Shown piece by piece: positions 48,604 to 60,329 of a stretch of 64,000 nt of DNA. The number at the start of each line of letters is the position of its first letter. Position 1 is the stretch's first letter. The DNA comes from Zonotrichia leucophrys gambelii. Its lineage: Eukaryota > Chordata > Aves > Passeriformes > Passerellidae. The translations under genes were made by a program, and so were the position numbers. The stretch is taken from the NCBI RefSeq assembly GCF_028769735.1, contig NC_088188.1, forward strand, positions 2,627,001 through 2,691,000, given 5' to 3'. Below the pieces are notes generated by a model, which did no database searches, had not been told where the DNA came from, and saw nothing but the letters and a program-made list of their open reading frames with translations.

Positions 48604-48782
48604 ACCATGCCAGTGAAACCTGTTTTCAGGGTACTGTAACTAGTGGATGCACCTTGGAAATGAGGTTTTGCCTCAGGAATGTAAACTGCAACCTGCCAGA
48701 CTACCAGGATAGCTACAGGAGGTCATTAGTAAATGAGGGAAATGGGTTTAACTGGAGGTGTAACTGGGGATCCACTATCAGC

Positions 48783-49190
48783 AAAGGAGAGAGAGACTCG
48801 GTGTGATGGCCAAAGAATCTAAATTTATTGTGAACTACAACTGCTTATATACTTATTCCAGGAAGACTAGTAATGTTTTACTACAATGATTGGGTTAATC
48901 GTCACATCAACAAACTTGTACATTTTAAGCATCTCTTGCTTGCAGAAGTCTGGTGTAATTTTCTTTTTCTGGTAAGTCAGTCTGATTGAATCTTCTTGCA
49001 ATCTTGATTTAATCCTCAAAGTTCTGCTTGCTCTTGCCAAGGCATTTTGTCTATCAAATCTCATGCTTGACCAGATCCAAAGTCCATCATTTGTCTTGCA
49101 GATCCCAATAATCACCAGGAGCAGCACATGGCTGTGCCTTGGCAGCAGGGCATGTACATATCCACTAATCAAGCTGATCCAGGAGGAATG
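48783..49190 (-). mobile_element. LTR, family K, with a U3-region open frame
   Basis: On the minus strand it has a TATA box (reverse of 48844-48852, GTATATAAG) and a polyadenylation signal (reverse of 48824-48829, CAATAAATTTAG), then GCCATCACACCGAGTCTCTC. Upstream of the TATA lies a 101-codon open frame (48867-49172). There is only one copy here and no TSD was found, so both ends are estimates. Confidence 0.5.
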
Positions 49191-51525
49191 TTAGCACCTC
49201 CCAGAGCCCTCACAGTGTTCTGTGCATTTATCTGCAAACAGACACCTTGATGAAAAGAGATCAGTTGTATCCTGAGCCCTGCACAGCCATCCCAGGCAGG
49301 TACAGATCTCCATTGGATTTCTGACATTTCCACCAGGCTGGAAGTGGATTAAGCTCTACAAATGAACAAATCTGCCCAGACTGACAGACATGGCAGGAGG
49401 TGGAATCAGGAGCTGTCAGCTGCTGCTGAGTAACTCGGGCAGAAAACCCTCCTCTGAAGTTCTGTGTGAGGCTTTGTGGAGCTTACAGCTGCTTTCTCAC
49501 CTCTCTTGTCAGGAGCAACTGAATAGTTCAACAATATTGTTAACCTTGTGCAAAGGAAAATACATCCTGCCTTAAGCAGATTTTGCAGACCCAGGGTATT
49601 TCACCATTTCTGTAAATTCAGAAATTTTGCTGTCTGGTCACATTTTCCTCCCTATCAACCTGGGCAGTGTGATTTGTTGCCCTAGAAGAAAATCACTCAT
49701 GTTAGCGCAGCACACAGCAGCAACAGTTCTAAGATCTGACACAGCAGCAGTAAGTTCCTGACCTGACATTTCGAAGAGACTTTTCCTGGCTCTGGTGTGC
49801 TTTGGAGTAAGCCCTAAAGACCTTGCCCAGGCTTTACCCCAGTAGTCTTCCTTGTGATCAGCACTTGACTCTTCATCTGCTGAGGCTCCTGGGGTCTCTT
49901 TATTCTTTATTCTGAACATTCAGCTTACAGTCAAATGTCAGCCACTCAAAAATAAGTAGTGGTTTGTGGTTTAGGAGTGGGAAGAAGAGGGCTTGGTTAA
50001 TTCCCAGCTCGACCACAGATATCCCAAGTGAGGTTGGCCAGATTGCTCAGAGTCTGGTTTATCCCAGAAGCACTGAATTCAGCTGCTACCCAGTGGTACT
50101 TTTATGTGCTCGGCCCTTAAAAACCTTTCCTAGCACCCACAGATGTAGGGCAAGGACAATCCTACCACCTTTCTCTGACTTACTGAAAGCTGGAAGCTCA
50201 GTTCCAGGCTCTGTGCTCTGAAACATTTGTACAGCACTGAGCACAGGGAGCTGCAGGGGCTCTAACAGAAGAAAGAGCCAAGAACAGAGACCCTCCCTGT
50301 GAGAGGGTCAGCAGAAAGGGCTTCTCCCATATCCCAGGAAGATGATCAGAATATGCCAGAGGGGGAAAAAAAAGATAATTGTCTGAAACTGTAAGATTAT
50401 CCATGTTGACTCATGGGCACATGCAATGAGTTTCTGGCAGAGTGATTTTACCTCCTCATTTGAACCACTTAAAATGAAGGCAGAATTTTAGTCACACAGA
50501 AATTACATCAAAAGGAAAAGCCAGATGTTTTGTGAATCCCACCACTAATGAGCTACAAGTGCTGTTTTTTCCCATTGTACAAGAAAATGATGAATTTTTA
50601 AACATATACAAAACAAATTGTTTGTGATTGCATTAGACCTTCAAAAAGAAAGAAGGAACATAAATTCAGAGATGAATAGCACAATATTGGATGCTTGCCT
50701 CAGAGCTCGACTTCAATAACTTATCTCAATAAATCCCCCTGCAGAAAGCATCTTATGTACTTCAAGCCTGGAGAAGATGAGACGTGAATGCTAGAGGAAT
50801 TACAAGACAGGGGCATTCTTGCAACAGTGAACAAGCTGAAAATTACAAGGTAATGGAAACTCAGCAGGAGGCTGCCATACCCTGCCATTAGCTAACTCCT
50901 CCAATGATTGCTGCAGAAATCACTCAGGTTGTGTAAGCACTGTACACTGCTGCTGCACTTTGCATCTCCCTCCACCTAAGCACACAGACAATTTAATGAG
51001 GCAAGAAGAGATACCTGAGCACCAGGGGCTTTGGCTTGCAGATGAAAGGGGGCTGCCTCCCAGCCCAAGCACAGCCCTTTGTCCCTGCTGCCTGCCTGTC
51101 CTTTGTGCCACTTTGACACCAGCTCTACAGATCCATTTATTAAAGCAATTGCCATTTTTAAGCCAATATAGCCCTGACCTCCTCAAACTGCTCTACTACC
51201 GTGACTCTGGAGATCATGAAAATGAGGAATTAACAGCAGCAGAGTATTAGGCCTGAGTTCCTTAAAGGGCAATTAGTGCCTGTCCTTCATGCTTCTTCCC
51301 ACAGCCTCATCCCATGGAAACACTTGTTATTCCAGTCTTGGATAATCAGTCAGATTCATATAAACATGTCTGTGCTGTGGTTCTTATTTCACCAACCAGG
51401 AGGTTAATGAGAGTAAGACACATTTGCAGTATTAAAAAGGAAAGGAGAAAAAAAACTGACTGGCAGGTGAAATATAACAGAGCAGAGTGGCAAATGCACT
51501 TACAAGAAGCCTGGAAAGAAAAAAA
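49191..51525. other. Single-copy non-coding DNA
   Basis: About 2.3 kb. A 93-codon minus-strand frame at 49638-49919 has a polar, protein-like composition but no recognised domain. No other feature seen. Confidence 0.45.
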
Positions 51526-51531
51526 TACTTC

Positions 51532-51929
51532 TGTGTAGCCCTACATTTCTCTTCACAGAGAAAAGCAAGGCACAATTCTTCCCAAGAATATTTCTGGGAT
51601 TCACATTCTCTGAACCTCCAGAAAAAGAAAACACAATTCTTATCATTTACTGTACCTGTGTTTGTGCAAAAATAAAACACTATGTTTACCAAAAATCATA
51701 ATGTTTTATTTCCTTGGCCTATCAGGGCCAAAAATGTATGTGTGTCAGGTCTGTCAGGTGACAGTCACAAGATTCAATATAGTGTGAAAGTTGTGTACAG
51801 AGTTGAGTGCTTAACAGATTAATGTATAGAATAATATAATATAATACAGTAATTAATTAACCTTCTGATATCCATAAAATCAGATACATCATTCTCTCCC
51901 CTTGTCAGGGCCATCACAGCATTGCAATA
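51532..51929 (+). mobile_element. Old, diverged C-family LTR
   Basis: It keeps scattered C-family landmarks in order: AAAACACAATTCTTATCATT, CTTGGCCTATCAGGGCC, an AATATAATATAATA tract, CCTTCTGATATCCATAAAAT, then ATTGCAATA at the end. No TSD is left. It is the most diverged C copy here. Confidence 0.65.
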
Positions 51930-52339
51930 CCTCCAGGCAGATGCACCACAGATACAGAAGAAATCTGCTGACAATTTTGGCACATAAAGGAGACACAGGA
52001 GAGATCATGGTAAGCTTTCTAAGGGCTGGGAAAGGAGAGAGCAGCAGTAATGGCCAGCAGGGCATCCATGTACATTTAGGAAATAACAGTGGTGCTCTGA
52101 CGGTGCTGGAACAAGGAGGCACAATGGTCAGGGCTGTCAGCAGGTTACACACTGCAATGAGGCCCTCCAAGTCAAACAGAGGTGCCCCCCAGATTTCACC
52201 CTCTAAGAATTGCTTTCTCCTACTGTCCTGGGTGCTGTCACTTCACAAAGCCACGAGAAATGTCCCCAGTCCTGCAGGCTGAGGGTGGTTTGGTCTCAGA
52301 AGAGCCAAGGGAATGAGATGTCCATGCCAGTCCAGCCTT

Positions 52340-52724
52340 CCTCCTTCCTACCTATGGGAATAAATCACACAGACTGCATTTTCTTCATGGCGGAAAAAGC
52401 CCATTCTTTATTCATATAACTACTTTTTATAGTGTTTTACAGACCTCCGGTGGGACTCCAATTGATTAGTAATTTTCTTGCCAATTACTTTATTGGTCAG
52501 TAACAAGATGTTATTCTGTATTAATTGGTCACTCCAACCCCTGGTGTGTACATGCAGGGAAAGTTTGTGAGAGACAGTTTTCATTTTTCTATCTGTAAAA
52601 ACAGTTTATACAGGTACAAGTTGCTTTTCACCCAGGAACAGATTGTTATGTTAACGAACTGCTCACACCAGGATTGCTTTCATATGGGAACTTGCAAAGG
52701 GAACTTGGCTTAGAAGAAATGACA
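52340..52724 (-). mobile_element. LTR, family L
   Basis: On the minus strand it starts TGTCATTTCTTC. It has a CCAAT-type element (GACCAATAAAG), a TATA box (CACTATAAAAAG, reverse of about 52424-52434) and a polyadenylation signal (reverse of 52407-52412). A U5-like CATGAAGAAAATGCAGTCTG follows. The left end is uncertain. It lies 34 bp from the TSD of the G LTR to its right. Confidence 0.65.
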
Positions 52725-52763
52725 GGCCAGGCAGAGCAGGCCTGATTTTATAAGGCTTTTCTT

Positions 52764-53072
52764 TGTTGTCTTATATAGCAGTTCTATTATCACTATAGTG
52801 CAAGGATTTCATATCACCAGAGCATCACACCTTCTCAATGTTTCTCGCAGACAGCTCCTCTAAGCACTGACTGCTCCCGATCCTTGCTGTTGTCATCTGA
52901 CTCCAGATCCCACCAATCCACTCTTTTATACCACTGTTCTTATTTTCTATAGGTGTGGCCTGTTAAGATCAGACCTGCTCCTAATCTTTAGTAATTGGTC
53001 CAGCTGCAACTCATTGGGGGATAAGATTACATTGTCTACCACCTTCATTTACCCATACTGTATCCCCCTACA
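52764..53072 (-). mobile_element. Solo ERV LTR, family G (6-bp TSD)
   Basis: The exact TSD TTTCTT is at 52758-52763 and 53073-53078. On the minus strand it starts TGTAGGGGGATACAG and ends AAGACAACA, with a GGTATAAAAGAGTGG promoter core. Confidence 0.92.
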
Positions 53073-53078
53073 TTTCTT

Positions 53079-53511
53079 TATAATTTTTCTACCTTACTGC
53101 AACACTCTCCCTCCCTATCAGGATGAACCCCAGCAGAGCCCAGGCTCTGTGCCCCTGGCCAGCTCTGATCTTACCCTAGCTGGGTTTCAGACACAGAGAG
53201 AGCCTTCACTCATCACAGCACAGAGGAAATACAAGAGATCAAATCTGCAGCCTGATTTTTGACCTCAAGTGCTTAAAAGATAGGCATCTAAATCCACACT
53301 AAGGTGCTTTCTTGTCTCAGTGAAGTATTTTGGGGCATGACAGCAGAAAGCTTGACTCTCAGGCAGTGCAGCTCGATGTGACCTGACTCTTGTGAGGTTG
53401 TCACCTCATGTGAGACAAGCCCTGCCTGGCCTGATGTCCCCACAGCCTGCTCTGCAGGAAGGGCAGAACCCAGCCCAGACTGGGGTGGGTTAATCCTGTC
53501 TCACTCCTGCA
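53079..53511. other. Spacer between inverted G LTRs
   Basis: No gene or repeat recognised in about 430 bp. Confidence 0.5.
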
Positions 53512-53517
53512 CTGTCC

Positions 53518-53833
53518 TGCAGGGGGACACAGTATGGGTATATGAAGGTGGCATAGAATGTAATCTTATCACCCCAAAGAGTGGCATCTGGACCAATTAC
53601 TAAAGATTAGGAGCAGGCCTGATCTTAACAGGCCACACCTGTAGCAAATAAGAACAAGTGGTATAAAAGAGTGGATTGGTGGGATCTGGAGTCAGATAAT
53701 GGCTGCTGCAAGGATCAGGAACAGTCGTGCTTAGAGGATCTGCCTATAAGAAACATCAAGGAGGCATGAAACTCTGGCAGTATGGAATCGTTGCGCTATA
53801 ATGATGCTAGGACTCTTGATATATAAAACAGCA
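53518..53833 (+). mobile_element. Solo ERV LTR, family G (6-bp TSD)
   Basis: The exact TSD CTGTCC is at 53512-53517 and 53834-53839. It starts TGCAGGGGGACACAG and is inverted relative to the G copy at 52764. Its promoter core GTATAAAAGAGTGG is intact. Confidence 0.9.
53662..53669 (+). promoter_or_regulatory. TATA box of LTR G
   Basis: TATAAAAG in the context GTGGTATAAAAGAGTGG is kept in all three well-preserved G copies. It marks the likely U3/R start site about 25-30 bp downstream. Confidence 0.6.
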
Positions 53834-53839
53834 CTGTCC

Positions 53840-54739
53840 CTGTCATTCTTTGGCTCTGTTTCAGCTCTGGAGTCCCTTCTTCACACTGTGCCCCATCCAT
53901 GCTGGGCTGCAACCATCAGCAGCTCCTTTGATGCACACTGCTTGCATTTAAACTCACCCTCCTCCAGTGTTTTCCAATCAATATCCCCTGCCAGGATTTC
54001 TGAGATACCAAGGCATTTTCTAGGAGCTATGACAGAAAATGTGAGATGGATTGCAAATGCCACCAAAGCCACTGGATGACATTTATTTCTGTGCCAGACT
54101 TCAAATTTGGTGGGATAGATTTCATTCTGAGTTGGAGGAGGGATGTATTTCACCCTCTGTGTCTCAGAGATGCTTTCATAGTGGTGCATGTTACATCCCT
54201 GGTATGAAATATGCAATTATAAAACAATGTCTCTAACTACTATTAAAAAAAAACCCTCTAAAAAAAGATACTGACTATTAATTGTTAAATATTCTTGGTT
54301 TTATTCTGCATCCAGAGAAAGGAAATTTAGAAACATTGGTACTCTGTGTGTGGAAGAGTCTCTCAGATCCCAGAACGTGCTTTGGTTTTTATGGGTTTCA
54401 TTTCAGGAGCTGAATATTTAACTCAAATCAATAAAATGCATGGGTGCACTTACACGCTCATCCAGCTTTCCTGGACATGTTAGAAGATTACCAAGCTTGC
54501 CTGATTCTAATTAAAAACAGACTAGTGGGCAATTAATTTAACTTGTACCAACTTGTAATTACAACATTTGCTGTACAACTCTACAAATACAGGTGGCAAG
54601 GGGGGAGAGGCTTCTCTGGGATTTTTGTGGTGCTGCTCTGAAAAACCTCAGAGCAAATCACTTGTGGTAGGTTCCAGTGTGAGACCTGCATTGTTTAAAA
54701 ATCATCTCAACGCTACCTTATGCAGCAATAAAATGCAAG
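53840..54739. other. Single-copy non-coding DNA
   Basis: About 900 bp with no gene or repeat recognised. Confidence 0.5.
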
Positions 54740-54744
54740 ATGTG

Positions 54745-55441
54745 TGTCTGGGTTTGAAAAGCCAGGTGTCTGCTAAGGAAGGCAAGAGCCTCCCCTGAAA
54801 TGGAAAATGTAAACCCCTTCCCCCTGAATTATTATAATTTTGAAATTAAGGGGCTCTCAGGCAAAGATATGGGAATAGGAATAACAGTTCTTTACTGGGA
54901 AAATTAAAAATACAAATGCAATAGTACAGAAAAAGAAAACAAACCTCTGCCAGAGTGAGAGCAGTCCCTGCCCCCTGTGTGTCAGGGCGGTGTCCCAGCC
55001 CCATCCATGGGGGCTCAGCCCTCCTGCAGTGCCAGCTGTGGCTCTGCTGCAGCAGGGATCCTGCACAAGGGGGGAGTTTTCCTCTGCAGCTCCAGGGCTG
55101 CTGCAGATGGGCCTGGGCTCCCTCTGGCCATGCAGGGCAGCAGAAAGCTGCTCCTCTGGCAATGCAGGGGGCAAAGGCTGCTGTGCTGGGCCAGGCTCAG
55201 ATTGGATCCAGGTAGGAATGCTTGGCTCCTCCCCTGGGCGGAGCATCTCCCCATGGGATGCTGGGATTGGATCAGCCCTGCAGGGACACTCAGTGGCCAT
55301 GGACAGCAGAGATCTCCTGGAAGGAGGATTGGATGTGGGAGAGATAAAGAAAAAACTGCCCATGGACAGCAGAGAACTGCCCCAGCTCTGACAGATGGGG
55401 ATAGAACACACAGCCCCAGTCACATCTTCCAACCTAAGACA
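54745..55441 (-). mobile_element. Solo ERV LTR, family E subfamily (5-bp TSD)
   Basis: The exact 5-bp TSD ATGTG is at 54740-54744 and 55442-55446. On the minus strand it starts TGTCTTAGGTTGGAAG. It is alignable to the other E copies but has a GC-rich, CTGCAG-laden middle section of its own, so it is a distinct subfamily. A 209-codon minus-strand frame crosses it. Confidence 0.88.
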
Positions 55442-55446
55442 ATGTG

Positions 55447-56668
55447 GGAAATTAAAACTGCAACATTCTCCATGGATCCCACTCATTCTATTGCTCCCAA
55501 AGTCTGACCCATTACTCCCCTGATGAGCTGTGTTCCCTGCTTTTCAGTCTGACCTCTTGTTTGCCTGTGCCAGATGGTTCTGTAAGTAAATCCCTATCTG
55601 CTGCAGCTGCTTGATTCAAGAGTGGAGTTTCATCCACTCCTGCCTTTCCACTTTCTCCATCACTATTCAGGCTGCAATGAGAACGAGAAATACCACCAAG
55701 TTCTTCAGCTCCGTAACCACCCTTCCCTTCTGAACAGATTTTTTATTAAAAGGCTTCCTGAAGACCTATGCTGCTACTAAGGCAGATTTAACAATAGACT
55801 CTTTTTCTCCTCTTTTGTAGAGCCAAGGACTACTCACAGCCTCAGTGGAACATTCTGGCAAGACAGTGTTTCCTGTGCAGTGGAGAAAAGCTAAAGTGCT
55901 TCCTATCACCATGTGATGTTATGACCTACTATAACCAGCAGGAGAAATCCATCTACACATTCCCCTAATTCAAGCTGCCAATTAAATGACAACAAATAAA
56001 TGACAACTTTAATGTCACTTCACTAAAATGACTCTGCAATAATTTTTGCTTTATTGCTCAGTTGTTTTCTATCGAGTATCAATCACACAGCTCTGAAAAA
56101 TATCCCCAGAAGAAGGGGGGGGAAAAAAGAAATAATGGAGGAAAGGAGGAAGGGAGGAAGGAAGGAAAACTAGTGGATGAAGAAGCCAGAAACTGCTTTC
56201 TGATGTTGAGTTTACATGGTTCATCTCTTCTCTAAGATTGGGCACAGCTCAGTGGAGCTGATGAGGTGACTGGTACATGCTTAGAGCAAAGGTGGTCTTC
56301 CAGAGCAATTCACATTTCCATCTTTTATTTGTCATGCCAGGACACTCAGACATTGTCAGACACTGAGTCAGTGCTTGGTTTGCAAAGAAAAATATACAGA
56401 GTTCAAACCTGAGATTTTGTGATTTGAAGCGCTGCATTGCCCCTGCTCCCTTGGTGATACCTGATGCACAGGAAACCAAATCACTTACTATTGGCACTGA
56501 CTTGTTCCACTGAGAATTCTTATTTGTTCTGAATGATCTTCAAGCTCTGGAGAGTGTGAAATGTACACCACCAACCAGAAAATGCTTATGATGATAGTTA
56601 TTTGTCATACATTCTCTCACTGCTGATTGTTTATGGGATAGAAACAGAACCAGTGAATAATTCAGGTG
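55447..56668. other. Single-copy non-coding DNA
   Basis: About 1.2 kb. A GGAA-rich tract lies at about 56137-56168. No gene recognised. Confidence 0.5.
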
Positions 56669-56674
56669 GGAAGG

Positions 56675-57267
56675 TCTCAGGTTTGTTGTTGTTAAAATGG
56701 CTCCTGAGGTATTAAAGAATCTTTTTTCCCAGCCCCATGACTGAAGAAGTCGGGATTCCTCAGCTCTGCTTTTCAAGGTTATTTTCTCTTATCTGTTCCA
56801 TTCTCTCTCTGACCTGCTGAGATCTGTCCAGCAGGTCGGGTTGTGGCACAGTCCCTGCCCTTGGGGTGCTGTTGGCTTTTTATACTAAGAACTACATGTA
56901 CATTATTTACAATAATTTTCCAACACCTATCACCTATGTTAGACAGTCTGTCTCTACTCTAAACCAATCCAGAAGTGTCACCATCACAGCAGAAGATGGA
57001 GGCCAAGAAGAAGGAGAAGAAGGACAGGACGTACCCAGATTCCTCCATCTTGCCTCTTGAACTCCCCATTCTAAATCCCCAAAATTCTACCTTTTCACCC
57101 TATGACAAATTCACTATCATTCTATTCAAACTCCTGTGGCTTGTAACTCTTTACACAAAGTTGGTAATTGTTTCCATGGGCTAAAATCAAAGGCACAGGT
57201 GTTTGTGACTCTGTGCCAGGGTCTCAAATCACCCAGGGCAGCCAGAGCAATGTCCTGGGTTCTGACA
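56675..57267 (-). mobile_element. Solo ERV LTR, family D (6-bp TSD)
   Basis: The exact TSD GGAAGG is at 56669-56674 and 57268-57273. On the minus strand it starts TGTCAGAACCCAGG. It is very close in sequence to the copy at 6255. Confidence 0.9.
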
Positions 57268-57273
57268 GGAAGG

Positions 57274-59568
57274 GACCTTGGAAGCCTTTAGCCTCAGCTC
57301 CTGCTCAAAGCTGTCTCAGCTGGATTAGATTGCCAAGGACCTGATGGGGTTTCAGTATCTCCACTGTAGAGATCCCATAACCTCTCTGGTCCCCTGGTCA
57401 TGTCTAATCACTCATGATGACACTGTTTTCTTAATATCTGCAAAGGTCTGTCCAGAATGGTTCCATGGCTGAAAATGTCTCTTTATTCCTCTTCCCTTCT
57501 ATCACAACAATTTCCTGCACTGAACACTGGATTTGTTTTCTCCTAGCAGAGGTAAAGCTGGAATCAAGCTGTGTGGAGACCTCTGACAGCATCAGCATTG
57601 TGCAATATTCTGTAATAAGCAGGTCCAGAGCTCACATCCTCAGATGTGTAAAGTCTTACCCAGATATAAGGTCTAACTCTGCACTTACTGAAGTTAATGA
57701 GGTTCTCCCATCAATGATAGCTGACATCCTGTGGTGTCAGGGACCCCTTATGAAGGGTCAACAAAATTTTTCCATTATTAAATAAGGACTCCAGTGAAAT
57801 CGCTGCCAGCTGGGGTTCTGCTGGGTTATTGTATGTGCTGCAGTAACTTGCACTGTCAACCAGATCCAAGTTTTCACTGAATGACAGAGTGAAGGGGGAG
57901 CAGTGAGTTTAGCAGAGGGCCTGGAGCACATCAGCACACGAGATGTGACAGAAGGGAGCTGCTGTCAGCAGCTGCAGCAAGGACTCACGGGGCTGTGAGC
58001 AGCTCTGCCTCGTCCTTTGCTTATCATGAAATACAAAGTTGTTTGGTTTCTCTCCCAATATTTGCTGCCACAGACCTCAAATAGAACTTTCTGAAGAGAA
58101 AGCATTCCACAGCCACATCAGTTCCACTTGCCACAAAGGCAAACTTGTCTGCTCCATAATTGATTTTCCACAGACAATTGATTTAAACTTTTCAAACCCC
58201 TCCTGATGGCAGGATTAGAGCTGAGCCTGAACAGTTTGCAGGGCAAGCTTGGAGCTGCATTTCTCTTTCACAGAGTTCTGCTTAATTGGACGAAGGGGAC
58301 AGAGTTCAAGGGTGAACCAATAGACGGTGTTTTATTTAAACATAACCCTAAAGTACCTATAATGAGAAAGCATGTCTCTCACTCCCATGTAGAAATGACA
58401 GAAGAGATGTTTCAATTCCATTTCCCTCTCCTGGCTCAGTGGCTAATACAGGAACCTGATGCATTTGATCCTCTAATATTAGTTCAGGGAAATGTGTTTA
58501 TTATGAGTTCCATTATAATATACTTAGCACAGTCCTTTCAAGTGATGACTAGAGGTTTATTTAGGAACTAATTCAGCACCAGCTACAGTTAAAAAGCTTT
58601 CATATGTCAGTAGAAACTGCATTAGATCTTTACTGACAGTTACAGTTAAAAAAATCAGTAATGGAGTGGAGGGAAAATGATTAAACATTTTTACATGCAG
58701 CTTATTGACATAATCAGCATTAATTCTCCCTGTGCGTTATTGTTTCCAATAAGTTTTCTTATTAGGATTGGTGGAAAATACCAAACCTCCACAGCTGCTG
58801 TGAAAATATTTCCTTCTGAAAAAAGTTCAGTCTGGCATTCCAGAACCAGGAATTCCCAACAGCCACTGGGAAATGTTTTCACTCATAGTAGAATACCCAA
58901 GTGGTCATAAGCCCTCTGCCTATCATGGCTTTATGAGGGGATAAAAAAACTAAAGTCTACCTCAATTTGAAGAATATTCTGTTTTTCAGTCCAGTGATGA
59001 GCTCCACTCACCAATTCTGCTGTCCTGCAGGGGAGAAGAGGTCCTGTCCCCCAGGCCTGAGTTCTTCCACTGCTGTGTTTGCTGACCAGAAAGGAGGAGC
59101 ACTTCACAGCACAGATGTTTTAGAACATATTTTAGACCAGTTAATAATATCTGAGGTTCTCAGGCTAAGAAATATAAAAGAGATTTGGGATTTAGTGCCT
59201 GGCAAAGCTGACAACCATGTATAGTAAACACTGGCTGTCTTTATAAGCTCTTTATGTTTTGAATGCAGTACACAATGTGAAATGACCAGTATTAAATTCA
59301 ATTTTCTGCATACAATGAAAATGTCTTAAAAATGGTACTGTAAACCCACTGAGAAACACTGCAGTGACAGCAGCCAAGGCAGTCACATCCCTGTGCTCCA
59401 TCTGCCCAGTCCTTCTCTGCTAGGACACCCCAAGGAGGTTTTCTGTGCACAAACAGAACTAGCAGCTTTTCTTTTTACAATACTCAGGACTGCAGGTAAG
59501 ATGAGGGTTCCCACTGTGTTCCTGTGGAACAGATCCCTTTCCCTAAAGCTTTCTCTCAAAGCAGTGCT
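57274..59568. other. Single-copy DNA with AT-rich conserved-looking block
   Basis: About 2.3 kb. Positions 58130-58640 are repeat-free and contain a 121-codon plus-strand frame with an ATG start (58206-58571) and no recognised domain. It could equally be part of a conserved non-coding element. Confidence 0.4.
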
Positions 59569-59574
59569 CAGCAG

Positions 59575-59877
59575 TGTTGTCTTACTTATCAAGAGTTCCA
59601 TTATCATTACAGTGCAAGGATTCCATATTGCCAGAGTTTCACACCTCCTTGATGTTTCTCGTAGCCAGCTCCTCTAAGCACTGACTCTTCCTGGTCCTTG
59701 CAGTTGAATCTGACTCCTAATCCCACCAATCCACTCTTTTATAATACTGTTCTTATTTTCTACAGGTGTGGCCTGTTAAGATCAGGCCTGCTCCTAATCT
59801 TTAGTAATTGGTTCAGCCGCAACTCTTTGGGGGATAAGATTACATTCTATACCACCTTCATACGGTATCCCCCCACA
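59575..59877 (-). mobile_element. Solo ERV LTR, family G (6-bp TSD)
   Basis: The exact TSD CAGCAG is at 59569-59574 and 59878-59883. On the minus strand it starts TGTGGGGGGATACC and ends AAGACAACA. At 303 bp it is the shortest G copy. Confidence 0.92.
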
Positions 59878-59915
59878 CAGCAGCTTGCTGGAGACCAGGC
59901 AGCCAGGATATTGAG

Positions 59916-60329
59916 TGTAAGAAATGACCACTCACTTGTAAAATTTCAAAGGTTTATTAAACCTAAACAAAAATAACAACAAAGGGCTGAATAAGGAAAA
60001 ATTACAGCACTGGGAGCCCCCATGAGTATCAGCCATGTGCTCTTCTGCAAAATGGATGCTCTGCTCTTTATACCCTTAGTCCCTCTCAAAGTTTTGCCAG
60101 TTAACTCCTTCTCTGCCATGCACTGGTGAAGATCACTTTTCACACCCTGACTGGAGCTCAGGTGTTGTTACCCCAGCCCTCCTGGTGACAAGCTGCCCTC
60201 TCTGAATGTCCTGACTGCTGAGGCTGTCACAGGGGGAAGGGAAAGAGAACTGTGGGGTGACATATTACTGTAACATCACTATACATCTGTATAATATCTA
60301 TCTCTTAATTGTGAGAGCAAACTATTGCA
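59916..60329 (-). mobile_element. LTR, family H
   Basis: On the minus strand it starts near TGCAATAGTTTGCTCTCAC and has a TATA-like GGGTATAAAGAGC. A polyadenylation region TTTAATAAACCTTTG follows, and it ends GAAATTTCTTACA-like. It matches 16868-17276. No TSD was found. Confidence 0.75.

Noticed and set aside
54857..55486. 209-codon minus-strand ORF as a host gene
   Set aside because: It lies almost wholly within a family E LTR bounded by a 5-bp TSD.
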